From Kribbella caucasensis (GTDB lineage Bacteria > Actinomycetota > Actinomycetes > Propionibacteriales > Kribbellaceae), in NCBI RefSeq assembly GCF_004361855.1, contig NZ_SNWQ01000001.1, forward strand, positions 372,001 to 436,000: a DNA stretch of 64,000 nucleotides, written 5' to 3'. The translations under genes were made by a program, and so were the position numbers. The notes beneath the pieces are model-generated. The model saw only the letters and a program-made list of their open reading frames with translations, ran no database searches and was not told where the DNA came from. This document shows, piece by piece, positions 17,055 to 23,953 of the stretch (within the stretch, counting starts at the first letter, position 1; every line of letters starts with the position of its first letter).

Positions 17055-17849
17055 TCAGTGCAGGTAGGAGGCGCCGTTGAAGTCGAGGACGGCGCCGGAG
17101 GACCAGCCGGCCGGGCCGGACGCGAGCCAGTGGATGGCTGCGGCGACCTCCTCCGCGGTGGCGGCGCGGTTGAACGGGCTCTGAGCGCGGATCGAATCGC
17201 CGTCCGGCCCGGCCAGCCACTCCTGCGTCATGTCCGTGGCGATGAACCCGGGCGCGATTGACGTCACGGTGATGTCATGTGGCGCCAACGAGACTGCGAG
17301 CGACTGCCCGAGGGCATGCAGCCCGGCCTTCGAGGCACCGTACGCCGGTACGTCGGGCTCGCCGCGGAACGCCCCGCGCGACCCGACGTTGACGATCGCA
17401 CCCCGGCGGACCCCGTCGGCGGGCTCGGTGTCGATCATTTGCCGCGCGACGCACCAGGTCAGGTGTGCCGCCCCTTCCAGGTTGACCGCCAGTGTCCGCC
17501 GCCACGCGGCCACCCAGTCCTCGTACGACGTCTCGGCCAGCGGGTGACCGATCCGCCGGGACCCGGAAACGGGTTCGTCGACGAACAGTGCGGCGTTGTT
17601 CACCAGGACGTCGATCCGGCCGATCGCGGTGACCGATTCCTCAACCAGGGCAGGGATTTCGGCCGCCTCACCGAGATCGGCGGCGACCACTGCATGCCCG
17701 TCGCCCGGGAGGGTGCGTAGTACGGCCTCGGCCTTGTCGACGGCGCCGCGGCAGTGCAGCACCACCCGGTCCCCGCCGGCCGCGAACACCTTCGCCACCG
17801 CGGCACCGACACCTCGGGACGCGCCGGTCACGAGTACACCTCTGGACAC
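17055..17849 (-). CDS. SDR-family oxidoreductase (FabG-like)
   Basis: A 264-residue classical SDR with all catalytic marks: VTGASRGVGAAV cofactor motif, NNAA (VLVNNAALF) in place of NNAG, a VNVGSRGAFRG strand, and YGASK as the catalytic YxxxK. The C-terminus HWLASGPAGWSSGAVLDFNG is typical of FabG-like reductases. It uses NAD(P)H on an unknown carbonyl or hydroxyl substrate. The GTG start is preceded by GTGGAG. It is transcribed alone, divergent from the RHH/DUF4097 unit, and its 3' end abuts the family B repeat. Confidence 0.88.
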   Translation of the reverse strand: MSRGVLVTGASRGVGAAVAKVFAAGGDRVVLHCRGAVDKAEAVLRTLPGDGHAVVAADLGEAAEIPALVEESVTAIGRIDVLVNNAALFVDEPVSGSRRIGHPLAETSYEDWVAAWRRTLAVNLEGAAHLTWCVARQMIDTEPADGVRRGAIVNVGSRGAFRGEPDVPAYGASKAGLHALGQSLAVSLAPHDITVTSIAPGFIATDMTQEWLAGPDGDSIRAQSPFNRAATAEEVAAAIHWLASGPAGWSSGAVLDFNGASYLH

Positions 17850-17888
17850 GCTGCTCCACCTCTCCTCGACTGCCCCTCATTCTGCCCG

Positions 17889-17950
17889 TGACATCAGGTC
17901 GGCGACATGGTGACATCAGCTGGGTTGACATTGACGTCACGATGACGTCA
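17889..17950. promoter_or_regulatory. Four phased TGACRTCA boxes upstream of the RHH gene
   Basis: TGACATCA at 17889 and 17911 and the full palindrome TGACGTCA at 17932 and 17943. Intervals are 22, 21 and 11 bp, close to whole helical turns, and the last box abuts the ATG at 17950. A TTGACA hexamer is embedded at 17925. This looks like a multimeric operator, possibly for the RHH protein itself. Confidence 0.7.
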
Positions 17951-18720
17951 TGATTGCTGCCATGGAACTTGACCAATACCTCGAGTCGGTCCGCCGCAGC
18001 GTGCAGAACGCCACGGCGCTGGCCGACGACCAAACCCGCTCCGTGGCCGAACGCCTCGGAGCCACGCTGGATGACGCCGGCCGCCTGGCCCTCATCGCAG
18101 CCCTGTCCGACGCCGCCGGGGAGATCAGCCGCGAGCTGTCCCCCGGTTCGGTCGAGCTCCGGATGGCCGGTGGCCGTCCCGAGTTCGTGGTGACGCCGGC
18201 CCCGAGCCAGCTGACCGGTCCGGACGACGACCTGGAAGACGAAGCAGACGAACCGGCCGCGGACGACCTCGCGCCGGACGCCGACGAGCCGACCGCGCGG
18301 ATCACGCTGCGGCTGCCGATGTCGGTGAAGAACAAGGTCGACGAGGCCGCCGCCGCCGAGGGCATCTCCTCGAACGCGTGGCTGATGCGCACCGTGATGA
18401 CCGCGCTGGCCGATCGCGGCCGCCGTGGCCCGCGCCCGCCCCGGCCACCGCGTGCGCCGCGAGGTGGGATGTTCGGACCCGACGGACCGCTCGGCCCGGA
18501 CGGACCGCTCGGTCCTGAGGGTGTGTTCGGTCCGGACGGCGTGTTCGGTCCCGATGGACCCTTCGGACCCGAGGGCGTCTTCGGCGACCGGGACCGTGAC
18601 CGCGGCCGTGGTCGTGGCCGAGACCACCGCCGGGGCGAGCGCGGACGTGGCGAGCGCGGACGGGGCGAGCGCGGCGAGCGCGGCGAGCGCGGCCAGCGGA
18701 TGACGGGGTGGGTCGAATGA
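17950..18720 (+). CDS. Ribbon-helix-helix protein with collagen-like Gly-Pro-Asp repeats
   Basis: A 256-residue protein. The N-terminal 80 residues are helical (MELDQYLESVRRSVQNATAL). After an acidic linker, residues ~115-150 (ARITLRLPMSVKNKVDEAA then GISSNAWLMRTV) match the Arc/HicB ribbon-helix-helix fold, a DNA-binding dimer. The C-terminus has six near-identical hexapeptides of type GPDGPL/GPEGVF, that is twelve Gly-X-Y triplets, then a basic RGERGRGERG stretch. The stop overlaps the next start (ATGA), so it is translationally coupled to a DUF4097 gene. ATG 17950 or 17962 may be the start; neither has a strong ribosome-binding site. I infer a regulator of the pair; the tail's role is unknown. 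Confidence 0.75.
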   Translation: MIAAMELDQYLESVRRSVQNATALADDQTRSVAERLGATLDDAGRLALIAALSDAAGEISRELSPGSVELRMAGGRPEFVVTPAPSQLTGPDDDLEDEADEPAADDLAPDADEPTARITLRLPMSVKNKVDEAAAAEGISSNAWLMRTVMTALADRGRRGPRPPRPPRAPRGGMFGPDGPLGPDGPLGPEGVFGPDGVFGPDGPFGPEGVFGDRDRDRGRGRGRDHRRGERGRGERGRGERGERGERGQRMTGWVE

Positions 18721-19544
18721 GCCGCGACTTCGTCAGCAACGAGCTGGTCGACGACATCGACCGGCTCCGGATCGAGATCGGTTCCGGCCTGGTCGAGATC
18801 GTCCCGTCCGACGGCCCGCAGACCACGGCCACCCTGGAGGTGGACGGTAGTGGCGCCGAGGAGATCGTCTTCAAGGTGAGCGACGGCGAGCTGATCGTCG
18901 ACGGTCCGAGGACCAGCCGGCGCGGCCCGGACATCACCGTCCGGATCGCGACCCCGGCCACGCTGGACGTCCGGATCAAGACCGGTTCGGGCGATATCAG
19001 CTCGCGGATGCCGTTGGGCGAGTCCCGGCTGGCGACCGGTTCCGGTGACATCTCGCTGACCGCGGTCGAGGGCATCCTCGGCGCGACCACCGGCAGCGGT
19101 GACATCCGGGTCGAGCACGCGGCCAAGGCACTCAGCGCGACCACCGGTTCGGGTTCCATCGACATCGCCTCGGCGGCCGCCGCCCTGGGGTTGTCCACCG
19201 GTTCCGGTGACGTCCGGGTCGGCGACGTGACCGGCCCGACCACGATCAAGGTCGGCTCCGGCGACATCACCGTCGAGCGGATCCGCGACCACTCGGTCGC
19301 CACGTCCGGGTCGGGTGACGTCCGGGTCGAGCTGGCCGACGGCCCGAGCCTCCGGACCGAGACGGCCCGCGGTGACGTGCACATCGGCGTACCGGACGGG
19401 GTGCCGACGTATCTCGACCTGAAGACGGTCACCGGCCACATCGAATGCGACCTGGAGCCGTCCCAGCGGCCGGCCGACGGCGAACGCACGCTGAGGCTGC
19501 GGGCCCGCACCGTGTCCGGCGACATCACCGTCGCCAAGGTCTGA
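18717..19544 (+). CDS. DUF4097-family beta-repeat protein (copy 1)
   Basis: A 275-residue protein of DUF4097 (putative adhesin-like right-handed beta structure). The repeat unit is TGSGDI or SGSGDV followed by about 20 residues, recurring at least six times (TGSGDISSRMPLGE, TGSGDISLTAVEG, TGSGDIRVEHA, TGSGSIDIASA, TGSGDVRVGDV, SGSGDVRVELA). There is no signal peptide or membrane helix, so it is probably cytoplasmic or peripheral, unlike the second DUF4097 protein at 41.6 kb. Its ATG overlaps the stop of the RHH gene, giving a two-gene coupled unit. Function is unknown. Confidence 0.85.
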   Translation: MSRDFVSNELVDDIDRLRIEIGSGLVEIVPSDGPQTTATLEVDGSGAEEIVFKVSDGELIVDGPRTSRRGPDITVRIATPATLDVRIKTGSGDISSRMPLGESRLATGSGDISLTAVEGILGATTGSGDIRVEHAAKALSATTGSGSIDIASAAAALGLSTGSGDVRVGDVTGPTTIKVGSGDITVERIRDHSVATSGSGDVRVELADGPSLRTETARGDVHIGVPDGVPTYLDLKTVTGHIECDLEPSQRPADGERTLRLRARTVSGDITVAKV

Positions 19545-19649
19545 CACCACGCACCGCGCGCAGGAAGGTTTCGCCGGCAACGGTTCGGCGGGACCTGCGC
19601 GAAGCACTGCCAAAAACAGCACGGGGACCAACCTGAAGGGAGCAGGACG

Positions 19650-19934
19650 ATGATCACAGAACACCAGGAGATCGCGCGCTACCGGCTCGACGACCGGCTG
19701 CGCGCGGCCGAAGCCCATGCCCTCCGCAAGGCGGACCGGGCCACCCGCAAGGCGGACCGGGCCACCCGGCAGAACACCGGCTTGGCAGGCGAGGTGAGCA
19801 GCCCCCGGCGCGAGCTGGCCGGGGCACTGCGCCGGCTGGCCGACCGGCTCGAGCCCCGACTCGACGCCCGGATCGAGGCCCGGATCGAGGCCCAGCCGCG
19901 GCACCGGCGTACCGGTCTCTCGGTCGTCCGCTGA
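19650..19934 (+). CDS. Small basic protein of unknown function
   Basis: A 94-residue, Arg/Ala-rich, strongly charged helical protein without recognised domain. It contains a tandem 7-residue repeat (RKADRAT twice) encoded by a perfect 21-bp DNA duplication at 19725-19745 and 19746-19766, and a second repetitive run LDARIEARIEAQ near the end. A good ribosome-binding site (AGGGAG) lies 6 nt before ATG. It follows the DUF4097 gene by 105 bp on the same strand and may belong to that transcript. Coding potential is supported by the codon bias and ribosome-binding site, not by a known family. Confidence 0.55.
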   Translation: MITEHQEIARYRLDDRLRAAEAHALRKADRATRKADRATRQNTGLAGEVSSPRRELAGALRRLADRLEPRLDARIEARIEAQPRHRRTGLSVVR

Positions 19935-20074
19935 GGTGGCGGCCATGACCGTCCACTTGACATCCCAGTCACTATGCAGCTTGTTGCAACGCCTGGGACT
20001 GGTGAGTCCGAAGACCTGGTGACGCTGCTAGCGTTCGAGCGATCATTCTCGGTCAACTCTTGGGGAGAGCAACG

Positions 20075-21610
20075 ATGCTGCGTCCGATGGCCGCAACCAC
20101 AGCCGTCACCGCCGCTGTCGTCGTACTACTGGCCGGCTGCGGCGGCGACGACAACAAGTCCGACTCCGGCACTGACGGAGGCGGCGGCCAGTCAACTGCC
20201 CCGTCATCGACTCCGTCGGCACCACAGCTGCAATCCTTCGACCCGCCCAAGGCCTTCACCGCGGCCGCGGCCTTCCCGGTGATGCGGTCCGCCAAGCCGG
20301 GCAGCCAGACCAAGGACGTCGGCATCGTCGGCCCGACCGCGCTGACCACCAGCAACGACGGCCTCACCGGCCGGAACGTCGCCGGCCAAGGCGAAACCTG
20401 GACCGTCCCGGCGCGGTCGGCGGAGACCGTCAAGACCCTCGGCACGACCACGCCGATGGCAGTCAAGCTGGATGGCAAAGAGGTCGTCGCCATGGCCTAC
20501 GTCCAGAGTGACGAGGGCAACGGCACCCAGAAGCCGAAGGGCCAGGTCGTCTTCCAGTGGATTGACCCGGTCGAGGGCAAGTTGCTCGCCGACGTCGTTG
20601 CCGACCTGAGCGCAACGCTCGGTCCTGGCGAAGGCGGCTCGCGGGTGGTCAACCAGGCGTATGACGCCGAGACCGGACAGCTCGCCATCGGGATCGGTGC
20701 CCTCGGCGACGCGGCCCGGAAGAAGGCCGGCGAGGTCTTCACCGTCTACGCCGACCCGGCGACGAAGAAGACCAGCCTGGTGCCGTTCGTCAACCCGGCC
20801 GGCGTGCTGGACGGCACGATCGTCGGCGCGAAGGGCGACAACCGGGAGGGCGCGGCCAACGGCACGATCGTCCAGGTCGAGGCGGCCAGCGGCAAGGTCA
20901 CCAAGCAGACGCCGACCGGTCTGGACTACCTGAACGTCGAGGCCGCCGGACCCAAGCACGGTTACCTGGCCGGACACAAGTATGTGAAGGCCCCGCCCGG
21001 CTCGTATGACGGCACCTACGACAACCTGCTCTTCTCGGTCGACATCGCCACCGGCGCCGTCGTCCAGACCAAGTCGCAGGTCTCGAACGAGAACGATGCC
21101 TCGTTCAAGTGCTGGTCCGACCGCGCGGGCGCCACCGTCTGCGTCGGCAACCAGAACAACAAGGACGTCGAGATCCTCGGCTTCGACGACGCCACCGGCA
21201 AGAAGACCTGGGGCTACACCGACAAGTCGGCCAGCCGGATCATCCCCACGATCACCACGGCCTTCCACGGTGTCGTGTATGCCCAGACCGAAGCGCAGCC
21301 GGTCCTGATGGACGCCAAGACCGGCCAGGACATCCCGACCGCCACGCCGACCTCGTCGGACAGCACCACACCCGGCTCGACCCCGACCGATGGCTCGACG
21401 CCGACCGAGGGCTCGACGCCGACCGAGGCTGGCACGCCGTCGGACGGCGCCGACCCGGGGAGCGCCAACGGTTCGGACATGTCGCTCTACAACGGCAAAC
21501 CGCGGTCGCCGATCGACGTATCGCCGTACGGCGGCGTCTACCCGCAGGAACCGGGCGGCAGCAACTACAGCATCGACAGCCTGATGATCGTCCTGAAGGC
21601 CACCGCCTGA
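20075..21610 (+). CDS. Large lipoprotein, predicted beta-propeller
   Basis: A 511-residue exported lipoprotein. ATG 20075 is preferred over an upstream TTG because GGGAGAG is correctly placed; the signal peptide ends at the lipobox LLAGC. After a Gly/Ser/Thr linker the body contains repeating blocks such as GQLAIGIGALGDAARKKAGEV, GTIVQVEAASGKVTKQTP, VDIATGAVVQTKSQ and DDATGKKTWGY, which look like PQQ/beta-propeller blades. A Thr/Ser-rich direct repeat (TPTDGSTPTEGSTPTE) follows near residue 440, then a short C-terminal piece. Function unknown; a surface-exposed binding role is likely. Ends at a strong terminator. Confidence 0.75.
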   Translation: MLRPMAATTAVTAAVVVLLAGCGGDDNKSDSGTDGGGGQSTAPSSTPSAPQLQSFDPPKAFTAAAAFPVMRSAKPGSQTKDVGIVGPTALTTSNDGLTGRNVAGQGETWTVPARSAETVKTLGTTTPMAVKLDGKEVVAMAYVQSDEGNGTQKPKGQVVFQWIDPVEGKLLADVVADLSATLGPGEGGSRVVNQAYDAETGQLAIGIGALGDAARKKAGEVFTVYADPATKKTSLVPFVNPAGVLDGTIVGAKGDNREGAANGTIVQVEAASGKVTKQTPTGLDYLNVEAAGPKHGYLAGHKYVKAPPGSYDGTYDNLLFSVDIATGAVVQTKSQVSNENDASFKCWSDRAGATVCVGNQNNKDVEILGFDDATGKKTWGYTDKSASRIIPTITTAFHGVVYAQTEAQPVLMDAKTGQDIPTATPTSSDSTTPGSTPTDGSTPTEGSTPTEAGTPSDGADPGSANGSDMSLYNGKPRSPIDVSPYGGVYPQEPGGSNYSIDSLMIVLKATA

Positions 21611-21641
21611 TCCGTCCCCCGCGCGGCGATCAACTCGAACA

Positions 21642-21680
21642 CGACGAAGGCTCCGGTCGACCCGACCGGAGCCTTCGTCG
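21642..21680 (+). terminator. Strong terminator between lipoprotein gene and dcd
   Basis: An 18-bp perfect stem CGACGAAGGCTCCGGTCG with a 3-nt loop. It serves the lipoprotein gene on + and could also stop dcd on the opposite strand. Confidence 0.8.
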
Positions 21681-21696
21681 CGCTTGGGATGGTTCG

Positions 21697-22272
21697 TCAG
21701 ATGTCTGTTCGGTGGAAGTTCTTGTAGGAGCGGGATGGGGTCGGACCGCGTTGGCCCTGGTAGCGGGAGCCGTACTTGCCCGAGCCGTAGGGGTGTTCGG
21801 CCGGGGAGGACAGCCGGAAGAAGCAGAGCTGGCCGATCTTCATCCCCGGCCAGAGCTTGATCGGCAGCGTCGCGACGTTCGACAGCTCAAGCGTGACGTG
21901 CCCGGAGAACCCGGGGTCGATGAAGCCCGCGGTGGAGTGGGTGAGCAGCCCGAGGCGGCCCAGCGACGACTTGCCCTCAAGCCGCGCCGCCACGTCGTCG
22001 GGCAGCGTGACGAGCTCGTACGTCGACCCGAGCACGAACTCGCCCGGGTGCAGGATGAACGGCTCATCGCCGTCCGGTTCGACCATCCGGGTCAGGTCCG
22101 GCTGTTCCTCGGCCGGATCGATGTGCGGGTACCTGTGGTTCTCGAAGACCCGGAAGAACCGGTCCAGCCGCACGTCGACACTCGACGGCTGCACCATCGC
22201 CTCGTCGAACGGGTCCAGCTGGACCCGCTTCGCCTCGAGCTCGGCCAGGATGTCACGGTCGGAGAGCAGCAC
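21697..22272 (-). CDS. dcd: dCTP deaminase (bifunctional dCTP deaminase/dUTPase type)
   Basis: A 191-residue homotrimeric enzyme of the dUTPase superfamily that makes dUMP precursors for thymidylate. The start [14 protein letters not shown], the [17 protein letters not shown] block, the catalytic segment [20 protein letters not shown] and [13 protein letters not shown] are diagnostic. This block closely resembles the M. tuberculosis enzyme, which both deaminates dCTP and hydrolyses dUTP; the C-terminal [13 protein letters not shown] lid fits the same type. Monocistronic, with a shared terminator downstream and about 100 bp to the MarR gene upstream. Confidence 0.95.
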   Translation of the reverse strand: MLLSDRDILAELEAKRVQLDPFDEAMVQPSSVDVRLDRFFRVFENHRYPHIDPAEEQPDLTRMVEPDGDEPFILHPGEFVLGSTYELVTLPDDVAARLEGKSSLGRLGLLTHSTAGFIDPGFSGHVTLELSNVATLPIKLWPGMKIGQLCFFRLSSPAEHPYGSGKYGSRYQGQRGPTPSRSYKNFHRTDI

Positions 22273-22374
22273 GAACGCAACTTACCGCAGCGTGCTGCTC
22301 CTCCGCCCACTCCGTCCTCCGGACCCCTCAGCTGTCCGGAACGCGGAATACCTACGGGCCGTCGGCAACTGCCT

Positions 22375-22815
22375 TCAGTCGGACAGCTTGTTGAACTTCG
22401 AGACCTGGCTGGCGAAGGTCTTCACCTGAGCCGGCGACCAGTCCTTCAGCAGGGTCTCGATGACCTTGTGCCGCTTCTTCCGCGCCGCGGCCAGCTTGCG
22501 CTTGCCGCTGGCGGTCAGAGTCAGCAGTGTGGCCCTGGCATCCGACTTGTCCGCCGCCCGCTTCAGCAGGCCTTCCTCCTCCAGTCGCGCGCAGGCCCGG
22601 CTGACCGGACCCTTGTCCACCTCGAGTGCCGCAACCAGGTCGGCCATCCGGACCGGCGCCAGCTCCTCGACATGATTCAGCAATGCGTACTGCGCCGGCT
22701 CCAGGTCCGGGTGCGCCTCATCGGACAGCGTCCGCTGCAGACCACGCAGCCGGCGCGCCATCGTGACGAGCTCCCGTTCCAGGTTGTCCAGCGCGTCGTT
22801 TGTGTCAGTTGCCAC
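22375..22815 (-). CDS. MarR-family transcriptional regulator
   Basis: A 146-residue winged-helix regulator. LERELVTMARRLRGLQR forms the N-terminal dimer helix; ALLNHVEELAPVRMADLVAAL, GPVSRACARLEEEGLLKR and the wing DARATLLTLTASGKRKL fit MarR. GTG 22815 is chosen over further upstream starts because the residues before it are not MarR-like and AAGGGG is near. Two GTTGC(C)-CCC-(G)GCAAC palindromes upstream are likely autoregulatory operators. No obvious target gene is adjacent: dcd is downstream on the same strand and a tRNA gene lies upstream. Confidence 0.85.
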   Translation of the reverse strand: MATDTNDALDNLERELVTMARRLRGLQRTLSDEAHPDLEPAQYALLNHVEELAPVRMADLVAALEVDKGPVSRACARLEEEGLLKRAADKSDARATLLTLTASGKRKLAAARKKRHKVIETLLKDWSPAQVKTFASQVSKFNKLSD

Positions 22816-22835
22816 CTGTTCACCCCTTCGATTCA

Positions 22836-22911
22836 GTTGCCCCGCAACCATCTTGTCCGGTCCTGGCAAGGACCGCATCCTCACGTTGCGTCGAATGTTG
22901 CCCCCGGCAAC
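22836..22911. promoter_or_regulatory. Two palindromic candidate MarR operators
   Basis: GTTGC-CCC-GCAAC at 22836-22848 and GTTGCC-CCC-GGCAAC at 22897-22911, both between the marR start and the tRNA gene, with centres about 62 bp apart. Confidence 0.55.
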
Positions 22912-23013
22912 GCGTTCTAATCTGCCAGAGAACGTCGGCTCTGCCCAGTCTTTGGCGCGCCTTTGTCGAAAACTGCCCACCAACCCCGGGTGCAAACCTG
23001 TTCTGCGACCGGG

Positions 23014-23019
23014 TATGAT
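23014..23019 (+). promoter_or_regulatory. -10 element for tRNA-Gly
   Basis: TATGAT lies 18 bp before the mature tRNA 5' end; a weak -35 would fall in GGTGCAAA near 22990. Confidence 0.5.
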
Positions 23020-23037
23020 CCATCGCGTTGTCGTTTC

Positions 23038-23108
23038 GCGGGTGTAGTTCAATGGCAGAACATCAGCTTCCCAAGCTGACAGTGCGGGTTCGATTCCCGT
23101 CACCCGCT
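23038..23108 (+). tRNA. tRNA-Gly (anticodon CCC)
   Basis: A cloverleaf is readable: acceptor GCGGGTG/CACCCGC (7 bp perfect), D-arm GTTC...GAAC, anticodon stem TCAGC/GCTGA with loop TTCCCAA (anticodon CCC, reads GGG), and T-arm CGGG-TTCGATT-CCCG. Discriminator base is T and CCA is not encoded. Confidence 0.95.
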
Positions 23109-23139
23109 CCGATGTCAGAACATTGGTCTGACCAGCCAG

Positions 23140-23173
23140 AAGGCGTCTTCCCAATTCCGGAAGACGCCTTTTC
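23140..23173 (+). terminator. Terminator after tRNA-Gly
   Basis: A 12-bp perfect stem AAGGCGTCTTCC / GGAAGACGCCTT with a 7-nt loop, followed by TTTTC. The remaining 217 bp to the next gene hold palindromes CCCGGATCCGGG (23264) and CAAGCGATTGCTTG (23309) but no gene. Confidence 0.85.
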
Positions 23174-23390
23174 ACTTTGCGCCGCCAACCGATCGCAAAC
23201 CGCTGGTACGACGCCGGCGCGCGACACCTATTCGAACATCGACTGATCACCGGGTTTGACTTCCCCGGATCCGGGTAGCGCCGGCCGTCTCGAAGTACAT
23301 GCCCGAGGCAAGCGATTGCTTGATCAGCGTCTACGCTATGGGCTCGCAGCCACATACCGCCCGGATCACGAACGACTGCTGGAGTACTGG

Positions 23391-23813
23391 ATGACACAAC
23401 CCCCGATGGTGCCGCCGTCGAACGCGCCCGTTCCGCACCAGCCGCCGGCCGAGGGGTACCCGCCGCAGCCGTACCAGCAGTACCCGCCCCACCAGCAGTA
23501 CGCGCAGCACCCGCAGCCGCCGTACCCGGTGCAGCAGGCCGGCGGATACGTGCAGCCCAACGGCGGGATGGCCGTGGCGCCGAAGAACCCCGGGCTGGCC
23601 CTGGTCGCCTCGTTCTTCATCCCCGGACTGGGCTCGCTGCTCAACGGCAACGTCCTGATGGGCATCATCATCTTCGTCTGCGACGTGATCGCCTGGATCT
23701 CGCTGACGATCCTGATCGGCTTCGTGCTGGTACCGGTCGTCTGGATCTGGGGGATGATCCACGCGTACCACGGCGCCAAGCGCTGGAACCGCAAGCACGG
23801 CATCCTCAGCTAG
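23391..23813 (+). CDS. Small membrane protein with Pro/Gln/Tyr-rich N-terminus
   Basis: A 140-residue protein. The first ~65 residues are a Pro/Gln/Tyr-rich disordered stretch (YPPQPYQQYPPHQQYAQHPQ). Then two helices follow, NPGLALVASFFIPGLGSLLN to NVLMGIIIFVCDVIAWISL and IGFVLVPVVWIWGMIHAYHG, ending AKRWNRKHGI. The PGLGSLLNG and WIWGMIHAY motifs resemble the TM2-like small membrane family. ATG 23391 has GGAG 6 nt upstream; the longer frame starting at 23256 lacks support. Function is unknown. A short GC hairpin (23823-23853) follows. Confidence 0.75.
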   Translation: MTQPPMVPPSNAPVPHQPPAEGYPPQPYQQYPPHQQYAQHPQPPYPVQQAGGYVQPNGGMAVAPKNPGLALVASFFIPGLGSLLNGNVLMGIIIFVCDVIAWISLTILIGFVLVPVVWIWGMIHAYHGAKRWNRKHGILS

Positions 23814-23822
23814 AAACACAGC

Positions 23823-23853
23823 GCCCGCCGCCTCCCCACCGGGAGCGGCGGGC
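23823..23853. terminator. GC hairpin after the small membrane protein
   Basis: GCCCGCCGC / GCGGCGGGC, 9-bp stem, 13-nt loop; no T-tract, so only a possible terminator. Confidence 0.4.
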
Positions 23854-23953
23854 CGACTGCCTCGGAACTGACCGGGGGTAAGCGGTTGCCGTGGGATAGT
23901 TTCGGCTGGTTGACTCGGGCGGTGAGGTTTTTCCCTTCCGCCCGGGAGTTGTT

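Noticed and set aside
18480-18700. Tandem repeats that could suggest a CRISPR-like array
   Set aside because: The units are short in-frame codon repeats of a coding tail, with no spacers.
17937-19946. A 669-codon minus-strand open frame opposite the RHH/DUF4097 genes
   Set aside because: Its repetitive Arg/Pro/Ser content mirrors the Gly-X-Y and TGSGD repeats of the plus strand.
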